Source: a virus
Reading direction: 5' to 3' (one strand)
DNA length: 64,000 bases
IMG/VR virus record: IMGVR_UViG_3300032235_000428
Coordinates: 38,461-102,460 of that record
Shown here: one piece after another, positions 46,276 to 52,646 of the stretch
Layout: each line of letters starts with the position of its first letter
How positions within the stretch are numbered: the stretch's first letter is position 1
Notes under the pieces: generated by a model
Seen by the model: only the letters and a program-made list of their open reading frames with translations
What the model was told of the DNA's origin: nothing
The model's database searches: none
Position numbers and translations under genes: made by a program

Positions 46276-47094
46276 TTATTTGTTAACCCATTTTACATGA
46301 ATAATTTTCTCTAAAATTTTACTAGCAAGAAGAAAATTTGTATTAATTCCATAGTGATTACCATCTCTTGCCAGATCAACTTTTTCTTGAAATATAATAT
46401 AATTTTTACATATGGATTTAATACTATTATGTATTGATCTAGATGTTGCATATGGATAAAAATTAATTTCATCACAAATCACGGAATGAATTATCGTACC
46501 TGAATGATTTGAATTTTCAACTTTTTTGATACATTTTAAGGTATTCTTTAAATTAACGTGTAGATCTTGGTGATGTTTATTATCTTGATAATCTCCATCA
46601 CTTAATAAAGAAATCCTTCTGTCTTCATCTATTAATGATGTATCTGGATCTTCTCTTCTATCAAAATAACTCCAATGTATAATCATGAGTTTTGGATCTA
46701 TTTCTTCAATGACACGTAAGACTTTTCTTGATATCCATTCATTACTTGCACCATCCATACTTATATTAATTGTTCTGACATTAACATCTTTATTCAATGT
46801 AACTGATATTGCTTTTGTGTATTGTTGCTCTAAAGATTTTACCCATATAGAATCATATGGACATCCCATACCAGTAGTAAAACTATCACCAAAACACCAA
46901 ATACATTTTTTTAATTTTTCTATATCTTCTAACCACTCTTCATCACGAAATCCTCTAGAATTGTATTTGTAAGATACTTCATGTGGATAATTTTCAAAGT
47001 ATGATTTAGATAGGCAGAATTCTTCCGTATCTAAACCATGATAATCCCACAATTGATTTGCTCTAGTAGTAAGCACAAAATCTGGTAAAATCAT
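46276..47094 (-). CDS. SGNH/GDSL-type hydrolase B (272 aa)
   Basis: This is a paralogue of the 259-aa hydrolase. Block I is CFGDSFTTGMGC (S71), the central glycine/asparagine lie in DGASNEW, and block V is ARDGNHYG (D244-x-x-H247). It differs from its paralogue mainly by an insertion near residues 92-106 (YTKAISVTLNKDV). There is no signal peptide, so it acts in the cytoplasm or is carried in the virion. A late-type promoter lies 25 bases upstream, and it leads a three-gene late cassette with the amidinotransferase. Confidence 0.8.
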   Translation of the reverse strand: MILPDFVLTTRANQLWDYHGLDTEEFCLSKSYFENYPHEVSYKYNSRGFRDEEWLEDIEKLKKCIWCFGDSFTTGMGCPYDSIWVKSLEQQYTKAISVTLNKDVNVRTINISMDGASNEWISRKVLRVIEEIDPKLMIIHWSYFDRREDPDTSLIDEDRRISLLSDGDYQDNKHHQDLHVNLKNTLKCIKKVENSNHSGTIIHSVICDEINFYPYATSRSIHNSIKSICKNYIIFQEKVDLARDGNHYGINTNFLLASKILEKIIHVKWVNK

Positions 47095-47118
47095 ATCCTA
47101 CATTACTTTCAATGAAGA

Positions 47119-47126
47119 TATTTATC
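47119..47126 (-). promoter_or_regulatory. Late promoter, GATAAATA, before SGNH cassette
   Basis: The minus strand reads GATAAATA 25 bases before the 272-aa gene, in the short gap after the 152-aa gene. It is the same variant used before the 71-aa and 206-aa structural genes. Confidence 0.5.
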
Positions 47127-47134
47127 CTACACCT

Positions 47135-47593
47135 TTAAGAATTTTTTATAAGTAAATTGTAATCTTCTTCTAGTATTTCTTTTAAATATTCATCATCCCA
47201 GTATTTGTAGTAGTCAGTTTCTAATAATTTTTTTCTAAATTTTGCCAACTTCTCTTTTGGTTGAGATAAAATTAAATTATATCTACCATTATTAGTCTGA
47301 ACACCATTGATATAAGTATTTCTCCCTGCAGTATCCTCAAAAAACTTATAGTCTTGATGTTGATTGTTATAAAAAGAAACCCATTCTAGTATTCTTTCTA
47401 ATGTTATATCTTCTTCTAATATAAAAATAGCGACATCATACCCAGGAACAGGTACAATATCGCTACATGAACATTCTTTTATGTAAGTTTTTGATTTGGA
47501 AGCAAAAGGACAGATTGAAAAGTTACCCAATTCGGGTCTTTGTTTTGAAACTTTCTTTATCCATTCTTTGATGTATGCTTCCTTATCACTCAT
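47135..47593 (-). CDS. Unknown protein with NFSICPFA motif (152 aa)
   Basis: I cannot assign a family firmly. The N-terminal half has EWIKKVSKQRPELGNFSICP and then CSCSDIV. A WI-K-V ... CPFA arrangement recalls the DUF1415-like proteins, but the rest differs. The C-terminal half is charged and helical (KLAKFRKKLLETDYYKYWDDE). It is the last gene of the GC-richer block, three bases downstream of the 51-aa gene, and lies just before the late SGNH cassette. Confidence 0.7.
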   Translation of the reverse strand: MSDKEAYIKEWIKKVSKQRPELGNFSICPFASKSKTYIKECSCSDIVPVPGYDVAIFILEEDITLERILEWVSFYNNQHQDYKFFEDTAGRNTYINGVQTNNGRYNLILSQPKEKLAKFRKKLLETDYYKYWDDEYLKEILEEDYNLLIKNS

Positions 47594-47596
47594 ATA

Positions 47597-47752
47597 TTAC
47601 TTTCCTTGTCCCCTGTAAGGCTTACGAGCACCATTGCGAGACGAAGCGGCATATTTGGTCCCATTACCTTGTCCTTGTCGAGACTTTTTCGGTGGTCCAG
47701 GGCTATAAGTCTTTGCTTTATAAGAACCAGTAGATTTTGCTTTAGCAGCCAT
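47597..47752 (-). CDS. Small very basic protein (51 aa)
   Basis: It reads MAAKAKSTGSYKAKTYSPGP, then KKSRQGQGNGTKYAASSRN and a basic tail ending in RGQGK. The composition (K, R, G, S, P) suggests a disordered nucleic-acid-binding or capsid-associated peptide, and similar peptides are common in cyanomyoviruses. Its start overlaps the stop of the 50-aa gene by ATGA, which supports coding. Confidence 0.75.
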   Translation of the reverse strand: MAAKAKSTGSYKAKTYSPGPPKKSRQGQGNGTKYAASSRNGARKPYRGQGK

Positions 47753-47904
47753 CAGTCAATTTCCTCCATTTGTATATCGTCTGGGTTAATCTTTTCGTTA
47801 TTGTAATACTTTAATGCCAGTTCATGAAGGGCATCAGCGGTTTCGTCATAATTTAAATTATCACGAAAAACTTCACCCTTATAAGTAACTCTAAACCTTT
47901 TCAT
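47752..47904 (-). CDS. Small protein of unknown function (50 aa)
   Basis: It reads MKRFRVTYKGEVFRDNLNYD, then ADALHELALKYYN and an acidic end (DIQMEEID). The ATG overlaps the stop of the glycosyltransferase gene (ATGA) and its own stop overlaps the next start the same way, so the three genes are translationally coupled. A longer frame from 48009 exists but lies inside the glycosyltransferase gene and is rejected. Confidence 0.75.
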   Translation of the reverse strand: MKRFRVTYKGEVFRDNLNYDETADALHELALKYYNNEKINPDDIQMEEID

Positions 47905-48671
47905 CAGATAACGCGAGTTTTTTCGTGACCAACTCTGATACGAGGATCGCACCAGGTTTCCATACCTGCCTCTTTTGCATCGAGACAGAACGAAACGTCT
48001 TCTCCGCACATATCTTGAACGTTACCAGATTCGAAGACTTGCATCTTAGGAGCAAACCATGGGTACTCTAGACGCTCAAAGACACCTTTGCGGATCATTA
48101 CCCAACCAAATCCAGTGTAATCCACTGTGAAGGGTTTACGACGCTTAGAGATGCTATCTACGGTCTCGTGGTTCATTACACCACCGTTTCTGCGGAAATC
48201 TTCTTCATCTAACCAGTGTGCAACGGAAGTGGTGTGACCATCTTCTGTAGCATACCATCCACAAGCGATTTCTTTTTCATCACCCTCTTCTGGAACTGCA
48301 AGATCGCACAGTTGCCAGAACTTTTCAGAGTTAAACACAATATCATTATCAATCCAGAGTTGATAATCATACTGAAGTTTTCCATCCCAAGGTACTTGAT
48401 TTGGACCACGAAGAACATTTGCACCTAAACACTTGCAACGTGCAAAGTTAACCATAGACGAGTAATCTTGAGAGATCTGAATGCTCATCTGGTTTTGTAC
48501 CATGTCAAAGCAAAGTTGTACAAAACTCTTGAGGAACGCATAAGAGCATCCACGACCAGGTAAGCAGAATACAATCGACTTACCTTTCATTCTTTCTTTA
48601 ATTGCATCATAGTCCCACTCTTCCTTCGGTTTCGTTGGAGCAGTGGCTTTAACAGTAAATCCTTTTGCCAT
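47904..48671 (-). CDS. GT-A-fold glycosyltransferase-like protein (255 aa)
   Basis: This is a predicted sugar transferase. After a short N-terminal extension come a GT-A opening (GKSIVFCLPGRGCSYAFLKS), a DND metal-binding triad at 108-110 (YQLWIDNDIVF), an acceptor-side motif DYTGFGWVMIRKGVFE, a GED at 223-225 and H249 near the end, as in DxD-dependent enzymes. It could glycosylate a virion protein or modified DNA; neither is shown. Base composition is higher in GC than the structural genes. It has its own TTGACA-17-TAAAAT promoter and is coupled to two small genes downstream. Confidence 0.75.
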   Translation of the reverse strand: MAKGFTVKATAPTKPKEEWDYDAIKERMKGKSIVFCLPGRGCSYAFLKSFVQLCFDMVQNQMSIQISQDYSSMVNFARCKCLGANVLRGPNQVPWDGKLQYDYQLWIDNDIVFNSEKFWQLCDLAVPEEGDEKEIACGWYATEDGHTTSVAHWLDEEDFRRNGGVMNHETVDSISKRRKPFTVDYTGFGWVMIRKGVFERLEYPWFAPKMQVFESGNVQDMCGEDVSFCLDAKEAGMETWCDPRIRVGHEKTRVI

Positions 48672-48695
48672 AAGTTGAAATAACCTTCAATGTCA

Positions 48696-48724
48696 ATTTT
48701 ATCGTTCTATTTAGCGTTTGTCAA
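48696..48724 (-). promoter_or_regulatory. Sigma70-type promoter of the glycosyltransferase gene
   Basis: On the minus strand TTGACA (48724-48719) and TAAAAT (48701-48696) are separated by exactly 17 bases, and the start codon is 25 bases further. The -35 box overlaps the stop of the 64-aa gene upstream. Confidence 0.75.
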
Positions 48725-48915
48725 TAGGAAGCATTCTGAGAAATTTCGGGATTTTGCTCTAATTCTTCATACTCATATTCTTCTTTTTCCCCTGTGAGAT
48801 GATTCCACTTCACTCTGAATTCTTCCTCAGATAAGCATGGAGACACACACTGATTTGTTTTATCATAAATGTGATAAATTTTATCCATAAACGTATCATC
48901 TACTACTAACAACAT
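48721..48915 (-). CDS. Unknown small protein (64 aa)
   Basis: It starts with ATG (LLVVDDTFMDKIYHIYDKTN). The middle has CVSPCLSEEEFRVKW and the tail is acidic (KEEYEYEELEQNPE). No family recognised. It overlaps the end of the 60-aa membrane protein gene by 20 bases. Confidence 0.65.
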   Translation of the reverse strand: MLLVVDDTFMDKIYHIYDKTNQCVSPCLSEEEFRVKWNHLTGEKEEYEYEELEQNPEISQNASY

Positions 48916-49078
48916 TATATATCATCGCTAGTAAAAATCCAAGGGGTAGAAAAACGATCTTTGGATATCGGATAACCCACCCTGCTAAAACTACTCTCCA
49001 AAAATTCCAATAAGGTCTTGGACGACCCTTATAACCATAAGCAGAGACGTTCATAGAGGAACTCGAAAAATTTTTCAT
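48896..49078 (-). CDS. Small membrane protein (60 aa)
   Basis: A basic N-terminus (YGYKGRPRPYWNFWRVV) precedes one hydrophobic helix, roughly residues 28-57, containing IRYPKIVFLPLGFLLAMIYN. The positive-inside rule places the N-terminus in the cytoplasm. It probably acts at the host inner or thylakoid membrane. No catalytic motif is seen. Confidence 0.7.
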   Translation of the reverse strand: MKNFSSSSMNVSAYGYKGRPRPYWNFWRVVLAGWVIRYPKIVFLPLGFLLAMIYNVVSSR

Positions 49079-49141
49079 AAACGTTTAAAAACAAAATCCT
49101 AGTAGTTTCTCGGAGACATATCCAAATGTAGTATACCTCAT

Positions 49142-49167
49142 CTATGGGAGTTATGGTAGTCCCATAG
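49142..49167 (-). promoter_or_regulatory. Inverted repeat overlapping a promoter start region (candidate operator)
   Basis: CTATGGGA and TCCCATAG are perfect 8-bp arms with a 10-base centre, beginning 3 bases downstream of a TATAAT -10 box. A further TATGGGAG half-site lies between the -10 and -35 boxes (49188-49195). The geometry fits a repressor operator or a 5' mRNA hairpin. Confidence 0.5.
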
Positions 49168-49169
49168 CG

Positions 49170-49198
49170 ATTATAGTACAGAAACCTTATGGGAGCAA
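49170..49198 (-). promoter_or_regulatory. Sigma70-type promoter upstream of the small membrane protein genes
   Basis: The minus strand has TTGCTC (49198-49193), 17 bases, then a perfect TATAAT (49175-49170). It could drive the 60-aa and 64-aa genes with a leader of about 90 bases. Confidence 0.55.
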
Positions 49199-49400
49199 AA
49201 ATTTTCTGGGGAAATTTTTTTATGAACATGGAATCACTCACTCGAATTGTCACCTCTGTAGGTTAGGGTAGTTAGGCATTTTAGCTAAGGGGGGCATCAC
49301 GCCCGCCGCCATCACGATACCGTTATACCGTATAACTGCTGTTCGCCACGCACGAATAGGGGTGCTAAGTATAAAGAACTCAGCACCCGCTAAGTGTTAA

Positions 49401-49571
49401 TCAGGGCAGACAACCGCTGGCGTCAAGCATACCAATGCTGAGAACATTGTTATACAAACCAACGTAAAACCTGCCGATTGATAACCCAAACTGTTCATCA
49501 TCTTTGCCCGCCTTAGTATCAACACCAAGGTAGAAGAATTCGATGAATTTGTGAGAAGTTGCGAATTTCAT
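49401..49571 (-). CDS. Small protein of unknown function (56 aa)
   Basis: It reads MKFATSHKFIEFFYLGVDT, then KDDEQFGLSIGRFYVGLY and ends LDASGCLP. No family recognised. Codon use matches the GC-richer block. The leader has an 8-bp hairpin and then a C/A-rich stretch without a Shine-Dalgarno sequence. The 147 bases downstream, to 49254, hold a GGGTGCT/AGCACCC hairpin (49360-49388) and no gene. Confidence 0.65.
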   Translation of the reverse strand: MKFATSHKFIEFFYLGVDTKAGKDDEQFGLSIGRFYVGLYNNVLSIGMLDASGCLP

Positions 49572-49596
49572 TGTTGTGGTGATGATGTTAACGAAG

Positions 49597-49615
49597 GGGG
49601 GAGATTGTCTCCCCC
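49597..49615 (-). other. Leader hairpin GGGGGAGA/TCTCCCCC
   Basis: This is a perfect 8-bp stem with a 3-base loop, 25 bases upstream of the 56-aa gene. It is one of a family of G-tract/C-tract hairpins in front of the small genes of this block. Confidence 0.6.
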
Positions 49616-49622
49616 GTTGTGA

Positions 49623-49862
49623 TCACATAGCGTCGTTGAATGCCCTCTCTTTAATGTACTCTAGAAGTGTATCCCATCGGCGGAGATCTGCCGATTGTAG
49701 TTTACCTTCCTGACACATGTAGCGATCGGATTCAATCAACGCATCACACATTAACTTAAGTTCGCGGGGGGAAACTTTCAGGTTAACGGTGCCATCATTG
49801 ATGAAATCATAGTGGGGGATTTCATCAATCTGCTGGCGGTCGGTGAAAGCGTAGGCGGTCAT
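49623..49862 (-). CDS. Unknown small protein (79 aa)
   Basis: It has a helical second half (KVSPRELKLMCDALIESDRY, then RRWDTLLEYIKERAF). No family recognised. It is preceded by a duplicated promoter/leader module that recurs before the 64-aa gene at 50651-50845. Confidence 0.7.
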   Translation of the reverse strand: MTAYAFTDRQQIDEIPHYDFINDGTVNLKVSPRELKLMCDALIESDRYMCQEGKLQSADLRRWDTLLEYIKERAFNDAM

Positions 49863-49863
49863 T

Positions 49864-49938
49864 TGGGGTGTCCCGTGTTGACTTTTAAATTCTACAGGGT
49901 GGGGGCACCCTATCGCGCCCCCGTTAACAATTGTTCAC
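49864..49938 (-). repeat. Intergenic promoter/leader module, copy 1
   Basis: Reading the minus strand, it runs GTGTGAAC, a GGGGGC/GCCCCC-type hairpin, CACCCTGTAGAATTTAAAAG, then TCAACACGGGACACCCC before the start codon. The second half is nearly identical to the copy at 50848-50925. TAGAAT may be a -10 box. Confidence 0.7.
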
Positions 49939-50198
49939 ACTCCAGAGAGGGCAGCGATGATACGATCCCGCTTGCGAATCTGATTAGTACGAATGAACCA
50001 CACGTCCCGCTTGCCTGTGGCATCGTTGCGGGTTGCGTCTAGAACGCCTGCAGTCTCAAGATCAACCATGAGGGCGTGAATCGTGCCCTTATGGCGGCGA
50101 GGATCCAAACCCATAGCCCGCACCAAGTCGCTGCAGGTCTGGGGGCCGTTCTGAATCAGGTGGGAGCGGACGGAAGCGCGGATGATGGATGCGAGCAT
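49935..50198 (-). CDS. Winged-helix-like DNA-binding protein (87 aa)
   Basis: The order of helices and the terminal hairpin fit a small winged helix-turn-helix. The parts are RASVRSHLIQNGPQTCSDLV (helix 1-2), RAMGLDPRRHKGTIHALMVD (turn and recognition helix), LETAGVLDATRND and KRDVWFIR (wing). A transcriptional regulator acting on phage or host promoters is the likely role; the palindromic repeats in this window are possible targets. The gene is notably GC-rich relative to the rest. Confidence 0.7.
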   Translation of the reverse strand: MLASIIRASVRSHLIQNGPQTCSDLVRAMGLDPRRHKGTIHALMVDLETAGVLDATRNDATGKRDVWFIRTNQIRKRDRIIAALSGV

Positions 50199-50215
50199 GA
50201 TCTTAGAAAGGTGAG

Positions 50216-50233
50216 GCGGGATCTCTGTCCCGC
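50216..50233 (-). other. Leader hairpin GCGGGA/TCCCGC
   Basis: A 6-bp stem with a 6-base loop lies 17 bases upstream of the winged-helix gene. A possible -10 (TAGGAT at about 50244-50249) precedes it. Confidence 0.5.
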
Positions 50234-50260
50234 TTGAATGTATCCTAGACGGTCGGGGGG

Positions 50261-50428
50261 TCAGACCGTGATCAGATCGGGCGTTTCGTTACAATCCGAA
50301 ATAGTATAAACATCTAGCAGCAATTGCATCATTTCATCAGTAGTTAGAATTGTGCAATTCTTTTCAACCAACTCAGCGATTCTTTCAGCGGGAAGTTTAA
50401 ACCGAAGGCGGGAAGGATAGTGAGTCAT
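50261..50428 (-). CDS. Unknown small protein (55 aa)
   Basis: It reads MTHYPSRLRFKLPAERIAEL, then TDEMMQLLLDVYTISDC. A short helical protein with no recognised family. Its ATG overlaps the stop of the preceding 55-aa gene (ATGA), so the pair is translationally coupled. Confidence 0.7.
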   Translation of the reverse strand: MTHYPSRLRFKLPAERIAELVEKNCTILTTDEMMQLLLDVYTISDCNETPDLITV

Positions 50429-50592
50429 TTGTTGGAATTGTTGGTGTTGAAAGTAACAACCTCAGCAGGAGATCCACAGGATTTGTAGAATTCCACCATA
50501 CGGTTTGCCTCATCAATTGTGGGGAAAGTTTGCGTCCGCCACTCACACTGATTGTAGGGAGTTTGGAAGCGGATAGTGATTCCGAGTGCCAT
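50425..50592 (-). CDS. Unknown small protein (55 aa), coupled pair
   Basis: It reads MALGITIRFQTPYNQCEWRT, then IDEANRMVEFYKSCGS. The beta-then-helix pattern recalls small phage accessory proteins; no function is visible. The leader has a GGGGGAG/CTCCCCC hairpin and a C/A-rich stretch lacking a Shine-Dalgarno sequence. Confidence 0.7.
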   Translation of the reverse strand: MALGITIRFQTPYNQCEWRTQTFPTIDEANRMVEFYKSCGSPAEVVTFNTNNSNK

Positions 50593-50620
50593 GATGTTAG
50601 GGTGTTGGTGGTGAAGAATT

Positions 50621-50639
50621 GGGGGAGTTTTTCTCCCCC
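50621..50639 (-). other. Leader hairpin GGGGGAG/CTCCCCC
   Basis: A 7-bp perfect stem with a 5-base loop, 28 bases upstream of the coupled pair and downstream of the 64-aa gene stop. Confidence 0.6.
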
Positions 50640-50650
50640 TTAAGTGTTAA

Positions 50651-50845
50651 TCAGAACAGCAGATCTGCGATCCCTTGAATCACATCACCATACTCTCCCA
50701 CAATGTTACCCGCACCGTCGCGGATGTAAGCGTAGGAGTCACTTTCCTGATGCATCGAAAAACAGAGATCAGTGGCACGATCATAGTCGGTCACAGTCTC
50801 ACCCTCACCAAGGGCAGGGCAGGCAACGTAGAAGGTGTTGATCAT
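50651..50845 (-). CDS. Unknown small acidic protein (64 aa)
   Basis: It reads MINTFYVACPALGEGETVTD, then YAYIRDGAGNIVGEYGDVIQ. The DGAGNIVGEY segment looks like a beta-hairpin. No family recognised. It is preceded by copy 2 of the promoter/leader module. Confidence 0.7.
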   Translation of the reverse strand: MINTFYVACPALGEGETVTDYDRATDLCFSMHQESDSYAYIRDGAGNIVGEYGDVIQGIADLLF

Positions 50846-50847
50846 GG

Positions 50848-50925
50848 GGGTGTCCCGTGTTGACTTTTAAATTCTACAGGGTGGAAGGGCAGCACCCGCT
50901 GCCCCTGTTACAAAGGTTCACACTA
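50848..50925 (-). repeat. Intergenic promoter/leader module, copy 2
   Basis: The minus strand carries GTGTGAAC, TTTGTAACA, a GGGCAGC/GCTGCCC hairpin, CCACCCTGTAGAATTTAAAA and then GTCAACACGGGACACCCC. The start-proximal 37 bases are essentially identical to copy 1 at 49864-49938. Confidence 0.7.
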
Positions 50926-51532
50926 GACCTTTGTGTATCCTACGATACGCGACCCATGTGATCGCTTGCACTTGTGCCGCTGAATGATAAGATCCCGACA
51001 CCTTTGAGATAATTTTAGCGGCGTCACGGTAGGAGTCTTGAATGTGCTGGAAAGTTTTAATACTTAAAGTGGGCACCTCTTTAAGATTAGAAACTGTGCC
51101 GTTCCAGATGTTGTAAGCATGTCCATCAATGCAGGGGGTGTCGCTATCACCATCCGATGCAATGCAAAGGAAGAATGCAATAGTTTTGTTGCCACGCAAA
51201 ACTTTAACAATCTGATCGCGATTCAGTTGGCAATCGAGAATAGTTGCCGCTTTGTCTTTGTTGTTAGAATAGGTGGAGACTTTCACCTGAGAATAATCAA
51301 TCTCCGCTGCCCATGCTCTCAGCATTGTTTCAGCATCGATGATGTTAGATTCCCATTTGTTGTTAGGTGAAAGTGCAGCGATGATGCCTGCCACGATGTC
51401 AGAATGCACACCGTACTTTTCACCTAAAGTATAACAAACCTGGAAGGCATTGTTGTACCATTGCAGACCTACCTGCCGATCGTAGGCATTGCTCTGGAAG
51501 TAGGTTGCCAGGATGGAATCGGTGTGTGCCAT
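50918..51532 (-). CDS. Phage protein with HhH DNA-glycosylase-like pattern (204 aa)
   Basis: It belongs to a phage family I know by ALSPNNKWESN (53-63) followed by a KA pair and C(I/V)D-x-HA. The segment GNKTIAFFLCI then CIDGHAYNIW (K116, D136) parallels GRKTA...VDTH of endonuclease III, where Lys and Asp are catalytic. The spacing is 20 here and 18 there. This suggests a helix-hairpin-helix glycosylase-like fold, possibly acting on DNA base damage or host DNA. No iron-sulfur cysteines are present. The leader ends in ACCAACCCC and lacks a Shine-Dalgarno sequence. Confidence 0.65.
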   Translation of the reverse strand: MAHTDSILATYFQSNAYDRQVGLQWYNNAFQVCYTLGEKYGVHSDIVAGIIAALSPNNKWESNIIDAETMLRAWAAEIDYSQVKVSTYSNNKDKAATILDCQLNRDQIVKVLRGNKTIAFFLCIASDGDSDTPCIDGHAYNIWNGTVSNLKEVPTLSIKTFQHIQDSYRDAAKIISKVSGSYHSAAQVQAITWVAYRRIHKGLV

Positions 51533-51709
51533 GGGGTTGGTTGGCGATGTGCAAATCCTACAGCATCGTGGGCACCCTGCAACGGGTTTTATGATCAGTC
51601 TCGCTTATGGGTCTCATCAAAAATACTTATGAGCCAGGTCTTGACTTTTAGGGGCACTGCCCCTAACCTAGAGGGCGGGAGGGGAGGGAAGCATAGATTA
51701 CTTAAGTAT

Positions 51710-51733
51710 AAAAAAACCCCGCTAGTTGCGGGG
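51710..51733 (-). terminator. Rho-independent terminator after the 62-aa gene
   Basis: On the minus strand CCCCGC/GCGGGG forms a 6-bp GC stem with a 5-base loop, followed by seven T. It sits 13 bases after the stop of the gene ending at 51746. Confidence 0.85.
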
Positions 51734-51745
51734 TGTGGTATAATC

Positions 51746-51934
51746 TTAGAACTCTACGATCCAGTCTGGATCTTTGTTAAGATTTACCCAGAAATGGTTT
51801 TTACCATTTACACTGGTGAGAAAAACTTTATCACCTTTGTGTTGCTCTATGATACATTCATCAATTCCATCCATCATGTTAGCAAATCGGTTCTTTGCTT
51901 TCTTAGATACAGGCGTGACGAATGCGGTTTCCAT
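51746..51934 (-). CDS. Small conserved-looking phage protein (62 aa)
   Basis: I choose the ATG giving METAFVTPVSKKAKNRFANM rather than a TTG five codons earlier. The body has ECIIEQHKGDKVFLTSVNG and ends WVNLNKDPDWIVEF, a mixed basic/beta pattern seen in cyanophage small genes. Function unknown. It is the last gene before a strong terminator. Confidence 0.7.
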   Translation of the reverse strand: METAFVTPVSKKAKNRFANMMDGIDECIIEQHKGDKVFLTSVNGKNHFWVNLNKDPDWIVEF

Positions 51935-51938
51935 AGTA

Positions 51939-52070
51939 TCAGAAATCAATGAGTTCTAGAGTAGGTTCACCAGCATCATCGCTGCTAGTGATAGTTTCAA
52001 GAATTTGCAGGATTTCTTCGCCAGTTTGACCTTTGCGAAGCATCGAAAGCATGAGCGAACGGTTTTCCAT
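51939..52070 (-). CDS. Small helical protein (43 aa)
   Basis: The reading frame extends upstream into palindromic repeat DNA, but the natural start is the ATG giving MENRSLMLSMLRKGQTGEEI. It ends SSDDAGEPTLELIDF. It resembles a short helical accessory peptide common in these phages; no function is known. It lies four bases upstream of the 62-aa gene, and both end at the terminator. Confidence 0.65.
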   Translation of the reverse strand: MENRSLMLSMLRKGQTGEEILQILETITSSDDAGEPTLELIDF

Positions 52071-52108
52071 GATAAAGAAAAGAATTTCACGTAATGGTTT
52101 GTGTGTGT

Positions 52109-52166
52109 ATCTCGTCGAGATTTTATGTATATCTCGACTAGATTTAATTGATACTCTAGTCGAGAT
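52109..52166. repeat. Three copies of the ATCTCGTCGAGAT-type quasi-palindrome
   Basis: Copies are at 52109-52121 (ATCTCGTCGAGAT), 52131-52143 (ATCTCGACTAGAT) and 52154-52166 (CTCTAGTCGAGAT), with centre spacings of 22-23 bases (about two helical turns). They lie upstream of the 43-aa gene. Confidence 0.8.
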
Positions 52167-52321
52167 CAATCATAATCGAAATCAGTTGAACTTTCTGAAT
52201 AATCATCATACTGTTCAACTTGGTTTAGCATTTGCCTTGCCTCAGGGGAAAGTTCCTCATAAGGTTGGCATTCATCAACTAGATCAAAGGGGGAAAAGTC
52301 TTCGGTTTCGAAAAATTCCAT
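52166..52321 (-). CDS. Small acidic protein (51 aa)
   Basis: It reads MEFFETEDFSPFDLVDECQP, then EELSPEARQMLNQVEQYDDY, and is strongly acidic throughout. Acidic mini-proteins in phages often mimic DNA or bind host proteins, but nothing specific can be assigned. A leader hairpin and a C/A-rich stretch precede it. Its stop touches the palindrome cluster. Confidence 0.65.
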   Translation of the reverse strand: MEFFETEDFSPFDLVDECQPYEELSPEARQMLNQVEQYDDYSESSTDFDYD

Positions 52322-52343
52322 GGTTCTTTGTGTTGATTGTGAA

Positions 52344-52365
52344 GGGGAGGGGTTGCCTCCTCCCC
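52344..52365 (-). other. Leader hairpin GGGGAGG/CCTCCCC
   Basis: A 7-bp stem with an 8-base loop, 22 bases before the 51-aa gene. Same family as the hairpins at 49597 and 50621. Confidence 0.55.
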
Positions 52366-52377
52366 CGTATTGTACTA

Positions 52378-52605
52378 TCAGGCGGCAGTCACTGCAAGCA
52401 GTTGCTCAGTCTTGATAGCATTGTTTACAAAACGACCCACGGATTGTTGCTGAGAGATGACGCTGCTCAGTTGAGTCACAAACTGCTCAACATCTTGCAC
52501 ACCGTAGGTATAATCACGACCACCGTTGAAGGTGATGGTCACTTTACCATCTTGCACATCAGAGATGTTTTCGATGGCGCTGGAAGTAAAAGTGAACTGA
52601 GACAT
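52378..52605 (-). CDS. KTSC-domain-like protein (75 aa)
   Basis: The sequence SSAIENISDVQDGKVTITF, then GGRDYTYGVQDVEQF, S-x-G-x-F (SVGRFVN) and NAIKT fits the KTSC domain (PF13619) found at the C-terminus of some lysyl-tRNA synthetases and alone in phages. Its function is unknown. I choose the ATG at 52605 (MSQFTFTSSA), not the longer upstream frame. The promoter is TTGACA-17-TAATCT with a GCGGG-type leader hairpin. Confidence 0.75.
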   Translation of the reverse strand: MSQFTFTSSAIENISDVQDGKVTITFNGGRDYTYGVQDVEQFVTQLSSVISQQQSVGRFVNNAIKTEQLLAVTAA

Positions 52606-52646
52606 AATGAATTCAAAAATGAATAAGTGGAAAGTGAAGTGTTTTG

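Noticed and set aside
47752-48009. A start at 48009 for the 50-aa gene, giving 85 aa
   Set aside because: The extra codons lie inside the glycosyltransferase coding region; the ATGA-coupled ATG at 47904 explains the context.
49029-49253. A minus-strand 74-aa frame upstream of the small membrane protein
   Set aside because: It covers the promoter, the inverted repeat and the start of the next gene; its start lacks signals and the sequence looks like noncoding leader.
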